The notes beneath the pieces were generated by a model. That model made no database searches. It was not told where the DNA came from and saw nothing but the letters and a program-made list of their open reading frames with translations. A DNA stretch of 64,000 nucleotides from the NCBI RefSeq assembly GCF_014200045.1, contig NZ_JACHOV010000010.1, positions 102,825-166,824 of the forward strand, written 5' to 3'. How positions within the stretch are numbered: the stretch's first letter is position 1; each line of letters opens with the position of its first letter. Made by a program: the position numbers and the translations under genes. Below are positions 48,565-57,763 of this stretch, in pieces. Source of the stretch: Rhizorhapis suberifaciens (GTDB lineage: Bacteria > Pseudomonadota > Alphaproteobacteria > Sphingomonadales > Sphingomonadaceae).

Positions 48565-48578
48565 AATTTGCCCTAAAC
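48564..48578. other. attR core (15-bp direct repeat)
   Basis: TAATTTGCCCTAAAC, identical to attL. Host sequence resumes at 48579, 23 bases before the stop codon end of the leftward host gene. Confidence 0.93.
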
Positions 48579-48600
48579 CGCGTCGCAAAATTTCAAGTCG

Positions 48601-49902
48601 CTATTTGGCGCTAGCGGGACTTTCCGGCGTCGTATCACGGCGAAGGATTATGGTTGCCATGCTCCCAAGCGCGTAAAGAATGACGAAGGCGAAGCCGAGC
48701 TCCAGCGCTCCCGCCAGCCTGAACAACAGCAGCAAAAATGTCGCGGTCGCCAGACTGCAGAGAGCCCAGGGATTCAAGCCTTGCGCCCTTCCGGTACGAA
48801 TCGTCAATTCGACTATCAGTATAGTCGAGACCAGATATAGACCGGTAAAGTCCGCCCGGACATCGCCCACGCGCCAATTGCCTCCCAGTACGGCAAGGCC
48901 AAGCAACGCTATCGCCGAACATATATAAGCCGGCCATGCACCTTTGGACGGGCGGCGTACCACGCCGGCAAGACCTACAGCGACGTCCTGCGCTGCCAAT
49001 GCGACGAGAAATAGCAGCAAGGCCGGCCATGTTATGCCATTTGTAGCGATAATCAGACCGATGAGGGCGATGGCCGCAGCGGACACCCTGACAGGAGCTG
49101 GCTCGATCTGCTGCTTTGACAGCAAGGGAACCAATTTGTCGGCCAGCGACCGGAAAACATATCGATCCACCCACCCCGTACCGGCTTGCTCCATCGGTCG
49201 AGCGGGAAGGAAATGATGTTCAGCCGCGTCGGCCGCGTCCTGCGATTCGAGTTGAAACAGACCACCGTTGAACAAAGCCTCATCATCTACAAGGATGCGG
49301 TCCCCGTTCGACTGGACGGCATGTCGAAGCAATGTGGATTGCAGATCCCAGTCTGTAAGCACATCCAGCCGGTCGAGCGTATCGACCAATTGCCGATAGT
49401 TGAGACGCGCCAGACCTGCCCAGCGATGCTGCGCATCAATGCGTTCGAATTCCGGACGGGTCACATGATCATTGAGGACCAGCACGACCGGCGCGGGCCG
49501 CTGCGCAATTTCCTGGAACCAGGGCGGGGCAGCAAGGATGCCATCGCCGACGAGCAATATGTCTGTGTCCAGCGGCACCGTCTGCCGCAGTTCAGCAGTA
49601 CTGCGCACCAGCGACACATTGATCCCGTCAGCAGTCAGCCGATCCACGGAACGAGACAAGGCCGGTGTGACAGCGCCAACGTGGATGGAAATGTGGCCAG
49701 CCCCTGCCTCAGCGGCCTGACGCGCCTGATATTCGACCAGCGTCTGGCCGGAAAAGACCAGCATCGCCCTCAGCGGCCCTGCGTCATGGCCGATATTGGC
49801 GGTTGCAGAAATGACAGCCGCAAAGGGCAAGAGCGCGTCCCCGGTTCCTGATCCCTGGAACTCTCCTCTTCGCAATCCATATTCTAGATTGCAAGCCTTC
49901 AA
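48601..49902 (-). CDS. Membrane protein with a nucleotidyltransferase-like N-terminal domain
   Basis: Up to 433 residues. The N-terminal part (FAAVISATANIGHDAGPLRA, then GQTLVEYQARQAAEAGAGHI) follows the beta-alpha pattern of NTP-transferases (AVILAAG...TLIEYQ) but lacks the usual Gly-rich/Lys motif. The C-terminal half (about 275-420) has five or six transmembrane helices, as in CDP-alcohol phosphotransferase-like or other membrane enzymes. No certain family. The start is uncertain: TTG 49902 is the longest, and a later TTG or ATG is possible. It belongs to the host operon that the prophage interrupts. Confidence 0.65.
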   Translation of the reverse strand: MKACNLEYGLRRGEFQGSGTGDALLPFAAVISATANIGHDAGPLRAMLVFSGQTLVEYQARQAAEAGAGHISIHVGAVTPALSRSVDRLTADGINVSLVRSTAELRQTVPLDTDILLVGDGILAAPPWFQEIAQRPAPVVLVLNDHVTRPEFERIDAQHRWAGLARLNYRQLVDTLDRLDVLTDWDLQSTLLRHAVQSNGDRILVDDEALFNGGLFQLESQDAADAAEHHFLPARPMEQAGTGWVDRYVFRSLADKLVPLLSKQQIEPAPVRVSAAAIALIGLIIATNGITWPALLLFLVALAAQDVAVGLAGVVRRPSKGAWPAYICSAIALLGLAVLGGNWRVGDVRADFTGLYLVSTILIVELTIRTGRAQGLNPWALCSLATATFLLLLFRLAGALELGFAFVILYALGSMATIILRRDTTPESPASAK

Positions 49903-49917
49903 GGCTTGTAACTGGCG

Positions 49918-50220
49918 TTACGCAGATTCGAAACTCGCGAGTGCGGCCTTGAGCTTTCGCATAATGACCGGATCCCCAGGGACGCTCCTCGCAGCTTCTT
50001 CCCCCAGCGACATAAGACCTATAACACCGAAACTCGCCGCGAGACCTTTCAACCGCCAAGCCGTCATCTGCCAATTGGCGTCGCAGCGCGATCTTTCCAG
50101 CAGGTCCAACTGACGCTGTGCGCTTTCCACAAAAGCATAGCGCAGGTCCGCGACCAGCTCAGGGTCGTCGCCCACCGCGGCTGCTAGCGCAGCATCCAAT
50201 GCTCCAGGATCATAAGACAT
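49918..50220 (-). CDS. Hpt-like protein without the phospho-acceptor His
   Basis: 100 residues, four-helix layout of Hpt domains (FVESAQRQLDLLERSRCDAN, then the key helix). The family motif A-H-x-L-K-G reads A-W-R-L-K-G here, so Trp55 replaces the phosphorylated His; ASFGVIGLMSLGEEA follows normally. It cannot relay phosphate in the standard way and may bind a response regulator. It is the first gene of the leftward host operon, which also (before phage integration) contained the His-less kinase. Confidence 0.7.
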   Translation of the reverse strand: MSYDPGALDAALAAAVGDDPELVADLRYAFVESAQRQLDLLERSRCDANWQMTAWRLKGLAASFGVIGLMSLGEEAARSVPGDPVIMRKLKAALASFESA

Positions 50221-50306
50221 TTTCGTGACTTAACATGATCGCGGTTAATGAACTGTTGCCAAATTGCCGCCTTCCCGATCACGCAAAAAATGCTACACAT
50301 GCCGGC

Positions 50307-52637
50307 ATGTCCAGGGATACCAAAATCGTCGGCCTCTGGCGCGACAAGCAGCAGCCGCAAGATGCCTCCGCACGGGAGGATGACAGCCAGCACTCCGGGC
50401 AAGCGGAGCCCCCGATCGATGTCTCGGCTATCGACGAAAGCCCCTATATCGCGGCTGAAGAAGGGGTCGAAGCTCCCTCTTCTCTGCCCCTCCTGATTCG
50501 GGCTGGCGCCGCTGCGTTGGCGGCGGCCTGGTTGGGATTTTATACATGGCTGCTTTTTGGTGCCGGTCTGCCCACTCCCGGGCTGACTGACACTCCTTCC
50601 ATAATAACGACAGCCGCAGTCCCCCTGGCCCTGATAGGGATCATATATTTGATCCTGATGCGCAACAGTCGAACGGAAATGCGTCGCTTTGGCGATGTCG
50701 CTAATCTGCTGCGCGCTGAAAGCCATGCCTTGGAACTGCGTCTGGCGGCAATGCGTGAACAACTTTCCGCCGCCCGCGCCGAACTGCAGCAGCAGGCTCA
50801 GCAGTTGCAGGAATTCGGCTTCGCTGCGGCTGCGCGCCTGCAGGAATCAGCCGATTCTCTCGCGGGAAACATGCAAATCGCGGAAGAAAAAGCGCGTGGC
50901 CTTCAGCAGGCAGGATTGGCCGTGACCGCCAGCCTGGAAACGTTGAACGCCGTGCTTCCCCAAGCGCGTGAAAAGATGGCCGCGGTTGCGGACCAGATGG
51001 CGGCAAGTGGCGCTGCCGCTTTGGAGCAAGCGACCTTGCTCGAGGTCGAGATTGAAGCCATTGCTCTGCTTACCGACCGGGCCAAGAGAGAAACGCTCAG
51101 CGCTACGCAGGTGCTTTCCGGCCAATTGTTGCAGCTGGAGGAAGCATCCCGTGCTGTTACCGGCGAAATCGACGATATTACCCGCCTTGCCAGCGAACGG
51201 ATCGACACGGCGCTTGAACGGGCGCGCGATGCTGTGGATACAAGCCGCAAGGGCCTGGATGCGCAGGCCGGGGCACTTGGGCTGATGATCGATCAGTCGC
51301 GTGCCGCGCTTACCACGATCAGCGCGGACACGGTGGCCAACTTTGCCGATAATATTTCGGCAATCGAAGCCAAACTGCACGAGATCGACGGCCTTTTGGA
51401 TAGACAAAATGGTCTCGCTGACCAACTCACGGGCGGCCTGGATAAAGGGCTCGCTTCAGTTGCGGAGCAGTTTGCAACCTTGGAGCAGGAAGGCGGAGAG
51501 CGAAATCAGCGCCTCAACTCCGCCATGGACACCCTGGCCAAGGAAGCAGAGCGGCTGCAGCAAGCGCTCTCCAGCGGACATGACACGGCGGATCGCCTCA
51601 TCGGTCGTTCGGAATCGCTGCTGCTGGCTCTCGATTCCAGCACGAGAGAGCTGGACGAAACATTGCCGCTGGCGCTGGGTCGCCTGGACGAGCGCCTGGG
51701 CATGACCTTGCAGATTATCGCTAGTACTTCGCCAGAGGCAGAGAAGCTTGAGGCAGTCACCGAAGCGATATTGGGCCGCGTCAATGAGGCCGAGGAAATG
51801 ATCCGCGCCCAAGCGACCTTGCTTCGGGAGTGGCTTTCCAGCGCAGAGTCGCACATCGTCACCAACCGGATTGAAGTTGAAAAATTGGGTGGCGCCATCG
51901 CGGCGGCCGACGAACAGTCGGAGCGCCTGGCCGGACAATCAGGTCCCAAGCTGATAGGGGCCCTGTTGCGCGTCAAGGAGACCGCGGAACAAGCCGCCGA
52001 ACGCGCGCGACAATCGCTCGCGCGAACGATCCCAGAGGCAGCGGACGCACTCGGCAAGGCCAGCGAAAAGGCTCTGGACGATGCGGTTTCGAAAAAGGTC
52101 GTTACGCAAATGGAGCAGATCTCCGTTGTCGCCCAAAACGCGCTTTCGGCGGCTCATCAGGCGACGGAACGGCTGATGCGACAGATGATGACGATTGCCG
52201 ATACGAGCGCCAGCGTGGAGCGGCGGATCGATGAAGCCCGCAACGAGTCGGAGGAGCGCGATCGCGACAGCTTTGCCCGGCGAGTCGCGGTGCTTATCGA
52301 GGCGCTGAACAGCACGGCCATTGACGTCAGCAAAATCCTGTCCAACGAAGTGGCGGATTCAAGTTGGGCGGCATATCTTAAGGGCGACCGGGGCGTTTTC
52401 ACTCGGCGCGCCGTCAAATTGTTGGACGCTGGAGAAGCGCGGGAAATTTCGCACCATTATGACCAGGACGCGGAATTCCGTGAGCACGTCAATCGGTACA
52501 TCCACGACTTCGAAGCAATGCTGCGTCATATTCTCGCCACGCGGGATGGCAGCGCGCTCGCCGTGACGCTACTCTCGTCGGACATGGGCAAGCTGTACGT
52601 TGCCCTAGCGCAAGCGATCGAGCGCCTGCGGAACTGA
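50307..52637 (+). CDS. Large coiled-coil inner-membrane protein
   Basis: 776 residues from ATG 50307 (MSRDTKIVGLWRDKQQPQDA), preferred to an upstream ATG at 50235 that lacks context. Acidic cytoplasmic start, two membrane helices at roughly 80-105 and 120-140 (AAALAAAWLGFYTWLLFGAG, AVPLALIGIIYLILM), then about 500 residues of Ala/Glu/Gln-rich coiled coil and a short globular C-terminal domain (SWAAYLKGDRGVFTRRAVKL, DFEAMLRHILATRDGSALAV). It resembles conserved sphingomonad proteins of unknown role and could be an envelope or polar scaffold. Divergent from the Hpt-like gene. Confidence 0.7.
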   Translation: MSRDTKIVGLWRDKQQPQDASAREDDSQHSGQAEPPIDVSAIDESPYIAAEEGVEAPSSLPLLIRAGAAALAAAWLGFYTWLLFGAGLPTPGLTDTPSIITTAAVPLALIGIIYLILMRNSRTEMRRFGDVANLLRAESHALELRLAAMREQLSAARAELQQQAQQLQEFGFAAAARLQESADSLAGNMQIAEEKARGLQQAGLAVTASLETLNAVLPQAREKMAAVADQMAASGAAALEQATLLEVEIEAIALLTDRAKRETLSATQVLSGQLLQLEEASRAVTGEIDDITRLASERIDTALERARDAVDTSRKGLDAQAGALGLMIDQSRAALTTISADTVANFADNISAIEAKLHEIDGLLDRQNGLADQLTGGLDKGLASVAEQFATLEQEGGERNQRLNSAMDTLAKEAERLQQALSSGHDTADRLIGRSESLLLALDSSTRELDETLPLALGRLDERLGMTLQIIASTSPEAEKLEAVTEAILGRVNEAEEMIRAQATLLREWLSSAESHIVTNRIEVEKLGGAIAAADEQSERLAGQSGPKLIGALLRVKETAEQAAERARQSLARTIPEAADALGKASEKALDDAVSKKVVTQMEQISVVAQNALSAAHQATERLMRQMMTIADTSASVERRIDEARNESEERDRDSFARRVAVLIEALNSTAIDVSKILSNEVADSSWAAYLKGDRGVFTRRAVKLLDAGEAREISHHYDQDAEFREHVNRYIHDFEAMLRHILATRDGSALAVTLLSSDMGKLYVALAQAIERLRN

Positions 52638-52714
52638 GGCTACTGCTCGGAGCCGAACTTCAATCCTTTGAATTTGAAGTCGATGGTCCTGACTAACTCA
52701 AAGAGAGAAGGCTC

Positions 52715-53257
52715 TTAAATACGGCCTTCGGTAAGGCGAGCGATTTCCTTGGAAACCATTTTCTCTACCAATTCCGGTAGATTGGCATCAAGCCATTCGC
52801 GGAGCATTGGCCGCAACATCTCCCGAACTAAACCTTCGAGCGTATTCGATGGAGCATCGTCGGGACGGATCAGCAAAGCCGAAAGCGCGGCCAGCGAGTG
52901 CCGCGTGGCCGAGGCTGTCTCATCGGACAAAATAGTTTTTTCGGTCATTTCCTCGCCCTCCAACTGAGGTTGGGCCAATTGAGGTTGGGCCAACTGAGGT
53001 TCGGCAGCCAAATCTATGGCCTCGTCGTGAATTTCAGGCGCGACCGCATTTGTCAGTTCCAGAATTTCGTCAGCCGCGTCAACATCTTGCGAATCGTGCT
53101 CTATTGCTTCGTTCGATTCGCCGGGCACCGCCTGCTTCACTTTCGCACGCGCCGCTCGTGACACAGATTTTCCTAGGCTTTCGCCTTCCTCAGCAATGAT
53201 GCGTTTAATGGAGGAGAGTATCTCTTCCATTGAGGGTTCTCGGGATAAATCCCCCAT
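52715..53257 (-). CDS. PopZ-like (DUF2497) polar organizing protein
   Basis: 180 residues from ATG 53257 with GAGG six bases upstream. Conserved N-terminus (REPSMEEILSSIKRIIAEE), acidic Pro/Gln linker, and a helical C-terminus (LEGLVREMLRPMLREWLDAN, LPELVEKMVSKEIARL), which is the PopZ arrangement. PopZ forms polar condensates that anchor the chromosome origin in alphaproteobacteria. The linker contains three tandem copies of a 15-bp unit (QPQLA repeat). Confidence 0.85.
   Translation of the reverse strand: MGDLSREPSMEEILSSIKRIIAEEGESLGKSVSRAARAKVKQAVPGESNEAIEHDSQDVDAADEILELTNAVAPEIHDEAIDLAAEPQLAQPQLAQPQLEGEEMTEKTILSDETASATRHSLAALSALLIRPDDAPSNTLEGLVREMLRPMLREWLDANLPELVEKMVSKEIARLTEGRI
52961..53005 (-). 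repeat. 3 x 15-bp tandem repeat in the PopZ-like linker
   Basis: CAACTGAGGTTGGGC with two near-identical copies, encoding Gln-Pro-Gln-Leu-Ala type units. It would change linker length without breaking the frame. Confidence 0.9.
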
Positions 53258-53265
53258 AATCAGCC

Positions 53266-54717
53266 TCAATTGCTATTTAGTGGACCCACAATGGAGTTTT
53301 GCGCGGGTGTGTCAACGGTGCTTGTCGATTCCGCCCGCGGTGTGGGGTCCTCGTCCCAGTCCCAGATACGCCCCTTCACCCGCTCATAATTGGCGATGGG
53401 ATCGTATAAGGCGCCACCGTCCAACCCCAAATCGCCGGCCTCCCCCCTACCCATCGCTGCCAGCAGAGTAAATCCGGCCACATAGGCATCACGCCGCGCC
53501 GAAACGAGTTGCACCTGAGCGTTCAGATATTCCTGTTCGGCGTTCAAGATGTCCAGAATGGTTCGCGTTCCCACTGTATTCTCCGCCCGCACGCCTTCGA
53601 GCGAAAGACGTGTGGCATCGACTGCCACCTGACTGGAGGTGATAACGGAATTTGCCGCCTGCCAACTCGCAAATGCTGCGCGTGCTTGCGCGACTACGCC
53701 GCGTTCCACCTCTATCCATTGTTCGATAGATTGGCTTTCGCGCGCCTGGGCCTGACGCACCAACGCACCTGGACCACCACCTTGGAAAAGCGGAATTGTC
53801 GCCGTCACGCCTGCCGCCGCAGTGGTTTCGCTCTGTGAGGCCGTTGGCCCTGAATCCAGGCTGCCCAGATAATCCACATAGCCGCCGTCTGCGGTGGCCG
53901 AAATGGTCGGCAATCGCGACGATCTCGCCACACGGACATCATAAGTCGCTGCTTCGCGCGCTTTCTTCGCGGCCGCAATATCGGGGTTATTATCAATGGC
54001 GACGGAAACTGCCTGCTCTGGAGAGGCGGGCAGGTTAGGCAGAGGCGGCGGGGGCTGAAGATCGCCCGGCGGGTTGCCGACAAGGCGGATATAATTTTCA
54101 CGGCTCGAAATCAACTGCGCTTCGGCGGCACGCAGATCGCTGCGCGCCACTGCGAGACGCGACTCCGACTGCGCAATATCCGTGCGAGTGAGATCGCCTA
54201 CTTCAAAACGGTCGCGCGTTGCCTCTAGATTGACGTCCAGGGCGCGCACATTGGCCTGATTCAGACCTACAATCGCTCCGTCGCGAATGACATCCATATA
54301 GGCGGCCACCACCGAACTGAAGACGCTGGCTTCCGTTCCCCTTAAATCCGCTTGCCCCGCTAGGACCCGCGCTTTGGCGGCCTTCACTCGGTTGGCAACG
54401 CCGCCGCCCCGATAGATGGGAACCGTCAGCGTAACGCCGCCCTGGACCAGGCGTCGGGGCGAATTGAAGCTGTTCTCGGACCGTTTGACGTTTTCCGTAT
54501 AACTCCCAACGCCGCCAATATCCGGCAGACCTTCGCTCCGTTCTATTGGAACATTTTCGTCATTAGCTCTCTGCCCTGCCCTGGCCCCCGTCAGCGTAGG
54601 GTTGGTGCGATAGGCCTTGGCCAGCGCCTCCTGCAGCGTTTCCGCCGGTGCAGGTCCGGACAACAGAAGGGCAAGCACCGCGGCCGACGCGGTCATGGCA
54701 ATACGGCGCTTGGTCAT
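53266..54717 (-). CDS. tolC: TolC-family outer membrane efflux protein
   Basis: 483 residues. Signal peptide MTKRRIAMTASAAVLALLLS then GPAPA, cleaved before ETLQEALAKAYRTNPTLTGA. Two TolC repeats with the NPxLxxARA-type motif and a second NPDIAAAKKAREAATYDVRV; the end region (TRTILDILNAEQEYLNAQVQ) is typical. It forms the trimeric outer-membrane channel of type I secretion and drug efflux. Follows the PCMT-like gene by 9 bases; co-transcribed. Confidence 0.94.
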   Translation of the reverse strand: MTKRRIAMTASAAVLALLLSGPAPAETLQEALAKAYRTNPTLTGARAGQRANDENVPIERSEGLPDIGGVGSYTENVKRSENSFNSPRRLVQGGVTLTVPIYRGGGVANRVKAAKARVLAGQADLRGTEASVFSSVVAAYMDVIRDGAIVGLNQANVRALDVNLEATRDRFEVGDLTRTDIAQSESRLAVARSDLRAAEAQLISSRENYIRLVGNPPGDLQPPPPLPNLPASPEQAVSVAIDNNPDIAAAKKAREAATYDVRVARSSRLPTISATADGGYVDYLGSLDSGPTASQSETTAAAGVTATIPLFQGGGPGALVRQAQARESQSIEQWIEVERGVVAQARAAFASWQAANSVITSSQVAVDATRLSLEGVRAENTVGTRTILDILNAEQEYLNAQVQLVSARRDAYVAGFTLLAAMGRGEAGDLGLDGGALYDPIANYERVKGRIWDWDEDPTPRAESTSTVDTPAQNSIVGPLNSN

Positions 54718-54726
54718 ATTTTCATC

Positions 54727-55380
54727 TCAGAAGGTGAAACTTTTGGGCTTTTCGAAGCCTGGAAGTGGTACAGATTCGCAATCGGCAAAATGGGTCATAC
54801 CAAAGGCCTGGCCACTTTTTCGGCCAATCGCCAAACGAGCGACACCGCGGTCTAGAACAGCCGCCACCAGCCGGCCGCCGTCGCCTACTTGCTTTACAAG
54901 GGCAGAAGGAATTTCTTCCACGGCGCCGTCGATCACGATTAGAGAATAGGGAGCATATTTTTTGCTTCCCTGATTCAGGGCTGCCGACACCAGCTTCACA
55001 TTCCCATAACCCGCCAGAACGGCCTTTGCCCGGGGGAGCAATGCCTCGTCCTCCTCAACAGCGACCACCGAAGCTGCGAGTTGCGAAAGGAGAGCGGCCG
55101 TATAGCCTGTAGCCGCGCCGATCAGCAGGACGTTGTCGTCCGGCGCAATAGACGCGGCGGTAAGCAGGCGACCGGTAGCGAGCGGCGGATTGAGCCAGCG
55201 CCCTTCGGTCAGCTTCACGGGTCGGTCGATATAAGCCAGCGCCTGCCGATCATTAGGCAGGAATGCCTCTCTCGCCACATTCGCCATAGCGGCAATCACA
55301 CGCGGATCATTGACATCGCTGGTGCGAAGCTGACTTTCCACCATAGCGGTACGCATCGACTTAAAATTATGCTCGGTCAC
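54727..55380 (-). CDS. Protein-L-isoaspartate O-methyltransferase-like protein
   Basis: 217 residues from GTG 55380 (family start TEHNFKSMRTAMVESQLRTS). SAM-binding VLLIGAATGYTAALLSQLAA, the ADFLPNDRQALAYIDRPVKL-type region (here EAFLPNDRQALAYIDRPVKL) and GDGGRLVAAVLDRGVARLAI. It repairs isoaspartate in aged proteins or is a relative. Located upstream of tolC, a frequent arrangement in sphingomonads. Confidence 0.88.
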   Translation of the reverse strand: MTEHNFKSMRTAMVESQLRTSDVNDPRVIAAMANVAREAFLPNDRQALAYIDRPVKLTEGRWLNPPLATGRLLTAASIAPDDNVLLIGAATGYTAALLSQLAASVVAVEEDEALLPRAKAVLAGYGNVKLVSAALNQGSKKYAPYSLIVIDGAVEEIPSALVKQVGDGGRLVAAVLDRGVARLAIGRKSGQAFGMTHFADCESVPLPGFEKPKSFTF

Positions 55381-55589
55381 AACGGCTCTCGCTTCGCATG
55401 ACTGTGTTGCAAATGCAATACAGCAAATAATCTCCAAGCTGTCTAATCGGAATGACGCGCAAGGCCAAGCGACTTCGCGCTTTTTTTGCTCCGCTTTGCC
55501 TCAAGGGCCGGATGTCGCGACGCCACTTTCACGATTGCACTATATCATGATCTGCGGTAGCAGCCGGGCTCCCGCCCAAGCGCGGGCGA

Positions 55590-55663
55590 GGCCCGATGGC
55601 GGAGTGGTGACGCAGCGGACTGCAAATCCGTATACGCCGGTTCGATTCCGGCTCGGGCCTCCA
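55590..55663 (+). tRNA. tRNA-Cys (GCA)
   Basis: Acceptor GGCCCGA / TCGGGCC, T-loop GGTTCGATTCC, anticodon loop CTGCAAA with GCA at 55622-55624, encoded CCA. Complete. Confidence 0.96.
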
Positions 55664-55839
55664 TTTTCATCCTGCCGCCAAGGCCTACCGATCAATCGCG
55701 AGCGAAACTATCCTTTTGCGCGCTGGACCTATGCCTAGCTTGAATTTAGTTCGGCTTGTCGGGGTTAGCCTACAGAATAAGCGCTTTCCGATTAATGCGA
55801 TTGGGGCTGGTCAGTCATGCCAGCTGGGGAAATCGTGCG

Positions 55840-57285
55840 ATGATCAACAGTGTTGCGCCTACTTCAATCCATGACGAGCATTTCGATGTCGTCATAATCG
55901 GATCGGGTTTTGGCTCGAGCTTCTTTCTCTACGAAGCGCTCCACAAGAAGAGCCTTAAGTTTCTCGTCATAGAGCGAGGACGGCACAACAGCCATGAGTG
56001 GCAGTTGGATCATCACGACAATTCCGACATTGATCATAATAAAACTTTCCATACTGAAAGCGACAAACCCTGGAATTTTACAATCGGCTTGGGTGGAGGC
56101 TCAAATTGCTGGTTTGGTCAGGCTAATCGCCTGCATCCCAGCGATTTCAAGCTCCATAGCCGGTATGGCGTCGGCAACGACTGGCCGTTCGACTATGACG
56201 AGCTAGAACCATTCTATGCCGAAGCCGAGCAAGTGATGAGCATTTCCGGCGATCCGGACATGGTCAGCATTTTTCCGCGCTCGAAGCCCTATCCGCAGCC
56301 GCCGCATCATCCAGCCTCACCGGACCGGATGATGAAAAAAGCTCAACCAGATATGCATTTCGTGATGCCTACAGCTCGAGCTCGGGTGGCAACGGAGCAG
56401 CGCCCGGCTTGTTGCTGTTCAATGCGATGCTGGCTTTGCCCCGCCAATGCCAAATTCACAGTGAACAACGGGCTGATCGGCATGTTCTCCGAGCCTAATG
56501 TAACCGTCTGCCTGCAATCCACGGCCTTGCGGTTTGAGGGGGGCTCGAACAGCGTACGATCTTTGGTTTTTGAAAATGGCGGCAGGGAATACAAGGTCCA
56601 TGGCGGCCTGTTCGTGCTGGGCGCAAATTCAATCCACAGTCCGGCTATCATGATCCAGTCGGACATGGGCGGCGGGCTGACCGGCAAAGGCCTCCACGAA
56701 GGCTATGGCATCGGCGTTGAGGCCTATCTGGATGGCCTCGAGAATTTCGACGGAAGCACGATTACCACCGGGGTGAATTACAGCGAATATGACGGCTCAT
56801 TTCGGTCGGAATCCGGCTCTGCCATGATTTCGTTTGAGAACCGTTGGCCCTTCGGATTCAGGTTGGAGCCCGGAAGGTGGCAACAAGTGCTGCCCCTCAC
56901 CATCGTCGTGGAGGAGTTGCTCGAACCCCATAACCAGGTCGTGAAAGGACCCAAGCTCGGAATACCCGAAGTGCTCCATAAAGGACCGTCTTCCTACGCG
57001 CAAAAGGGAGTGGACAGGGTCATGGCGGCGCTCCCAAAGATTCTTGCGCCTCTGCCTGTCGAGGAAATTTATTTCCGGAACGTCCGCCGAACGGAATCCC
57101 ATCATCAGGGCACCATGAGGATGGGCCGGGATGCTGCGACTTCAGTGGTAGATGAACATCAGATACACCATCGCTGGCGTAACCTCATTGCTGTTGGCAC
57201 TTCGGTATTCCCAACCTGTACGGCTTCCGGCCCCAGCCTGACCGCTGCAGCGCTGTCTCTACGCGCTGCAAGGCGGATTATCTGA
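55840..57285 (+). CDS. GMC-family oxidoreductase
   Basis: 481 residues from ATG 55840 (MINSVAPTSIHDEHFDVVII). FAD-binding Rossmann motif VVIIGSGFGSSFFLYEAL at about 17-34, ERGRHNSHEW, GLGGGSNCWFGQANRLHPSD, and the C-terminal ESHHQGTMRMG and TASGPSLTAAALSLRAARRI of GMC flavoproteins. It oxidises an alcohol or sugar. Followed 14 bases later by a Tat-signal protein that may be its small subunit, as in gluconate 2-dehydrogenase complexes; the substrate cannot be told. Confidence 0.88.
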   Translation: MINSVAPTSIHDEHFDVVIIGSGFGSSFFLYEALHKKSLKFLVIERGRHNSHEWQLDHHDNSDIDHNKTFHTESDKPWNFTIGLGGGSNCWFGQANRLHPSDFKLHSRYGVGNDWPFDYDELEPFYAEAEQVMSISGDPDMVSIFPRSKPYPQPPHHPASPDRMMKKAQPDMHFVMPTARARVATEQRPACCCSMRCWLCPANAKFTVNNGLIGMFSEPNVTVCLQSTALRFEGGSNSVRSLVFENGGREYKVHGGLFVLGANSIHSPAIMIQSDMGGGLTGKGLHEGYGIGVEAYLDGLENFDGSTITTGVNYSEYDGSFRSESGSAMISFENRWPFGFRLEPGRWQQVLPLTIVVEELLEPHNQVVKGPKLGIPEVLHKGPSSYAQKGVDRVMAALPKILAPLPVEEIYFRNVRRTESHHQGTMRMGRDAATSVVDEHQIHHRWRNLIAVGTSVFPTCTASGPSLTAAALSLRAARRII

Positions 57286-57299
57286 GGGAGGTCGAAACA

Positions 57300-57743
57300 A
57301 TGGCATTCACTATATCGAGGCGCGCCCTTTTCGCGGGAGCGGCAGGAACAGCCGGAGCGTTCGCCGCAGTTGCCGCAGGTGTGGCAACCTTCGACCTTAA
57401 CGATCTCATGCGGCGTACACTGACCAGATTGCTGGGCGAATTCGACATCAGCGACGAAGACCTCGCAACCTTTGCCAAAGATTTTTCCCGGTTGGTAGAA
57501 TTGGATGGAGAAACTGGCCTGATGTTGCGGACGGCCAGTTTTACAGGGGTCAGTTCGATCCTCAGCAACACGGGGCCGCATTTCACTCGCAACCGTTTTG
57601 AAGGCTTTGACCGCACTGTACTGGCGACCTTCATCACCACCACCAACTATCTCGATATTTACAAGTCAGGTCAGGGTCGCGTCGTGTATCATGGCATTGA
57701 ACCGCCCTGCGTGAGCCCATTTGCCCATTTCGAATTTCCATGA
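57300..57743 (+). CDS. Tat-signal protein, probable small subunit for the GMC oxidoreductase
   Basis: 147 residues, GGGAGG 9 bases upstream. Twin-arginine signal MAFTISRRALFAGAAGTAGA and AFAAVAAG; the mature part is helical and ends in HGIEPPCVSPFAHFEFP. Position and Tat signal resemble the gluconate 2-dehydrogenase subunit 3 class, but the sequence is not clearly of that family. It may help export its partner by hitch-hiking. Confidence 0.65.
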   Translation: MAFTISRRALFAGAAGTAGAFAAVAAGVATFDLNDLMRRTLTRLLGEFDISDEDLATFAKDFSRLVELDGETGLMLRTASFTGVSSILSNTGPHFTRNRFEGFDRTVLATFITTTNYLDIYKSGQGRVVYHGIEPPCVSPFAHFEFP

Positions 57744-57763
57744 CGTCGCAGATCGGACAACAG

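Larger units (their letters stand above)
3719..48578. mobile_element. Integrated temperate podovirus-like prophage (about 44.9 kb)
   Basis: Bounded by identical 15-bp repeats TAATTTGCCCTAAAC at 3719-3733 and 48564-48578, with a tyrosine integrase immediately inside the left end. It contains a full set of phage modules: integrase, recombination genes, CI/Cro-type switch, replication ATPase, small and large terminase, portal, scaffold, capsid, adaptor and tail proteins, tailspikes and lysis genes. No long tail-tape-measure gene, sheath or tube is seen, and injection-type proteins follow the tail genes, so the virion is probably short-tailed. Structural genes all look intact. Three non-structural genes carry single-base frameshifts (15958-15963, 46132-46134, 47110-47115). 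Confidence 0.95.

Noticed and set aside
52657..52680. Terminator between the coiled-coil gene and the PopZ-like gene
   Set aside because: There is a 7-bp inverted repeat ACTTCAA/TTGAAGT, but it is AT-rich with a 10-nt loop and no T-tract.
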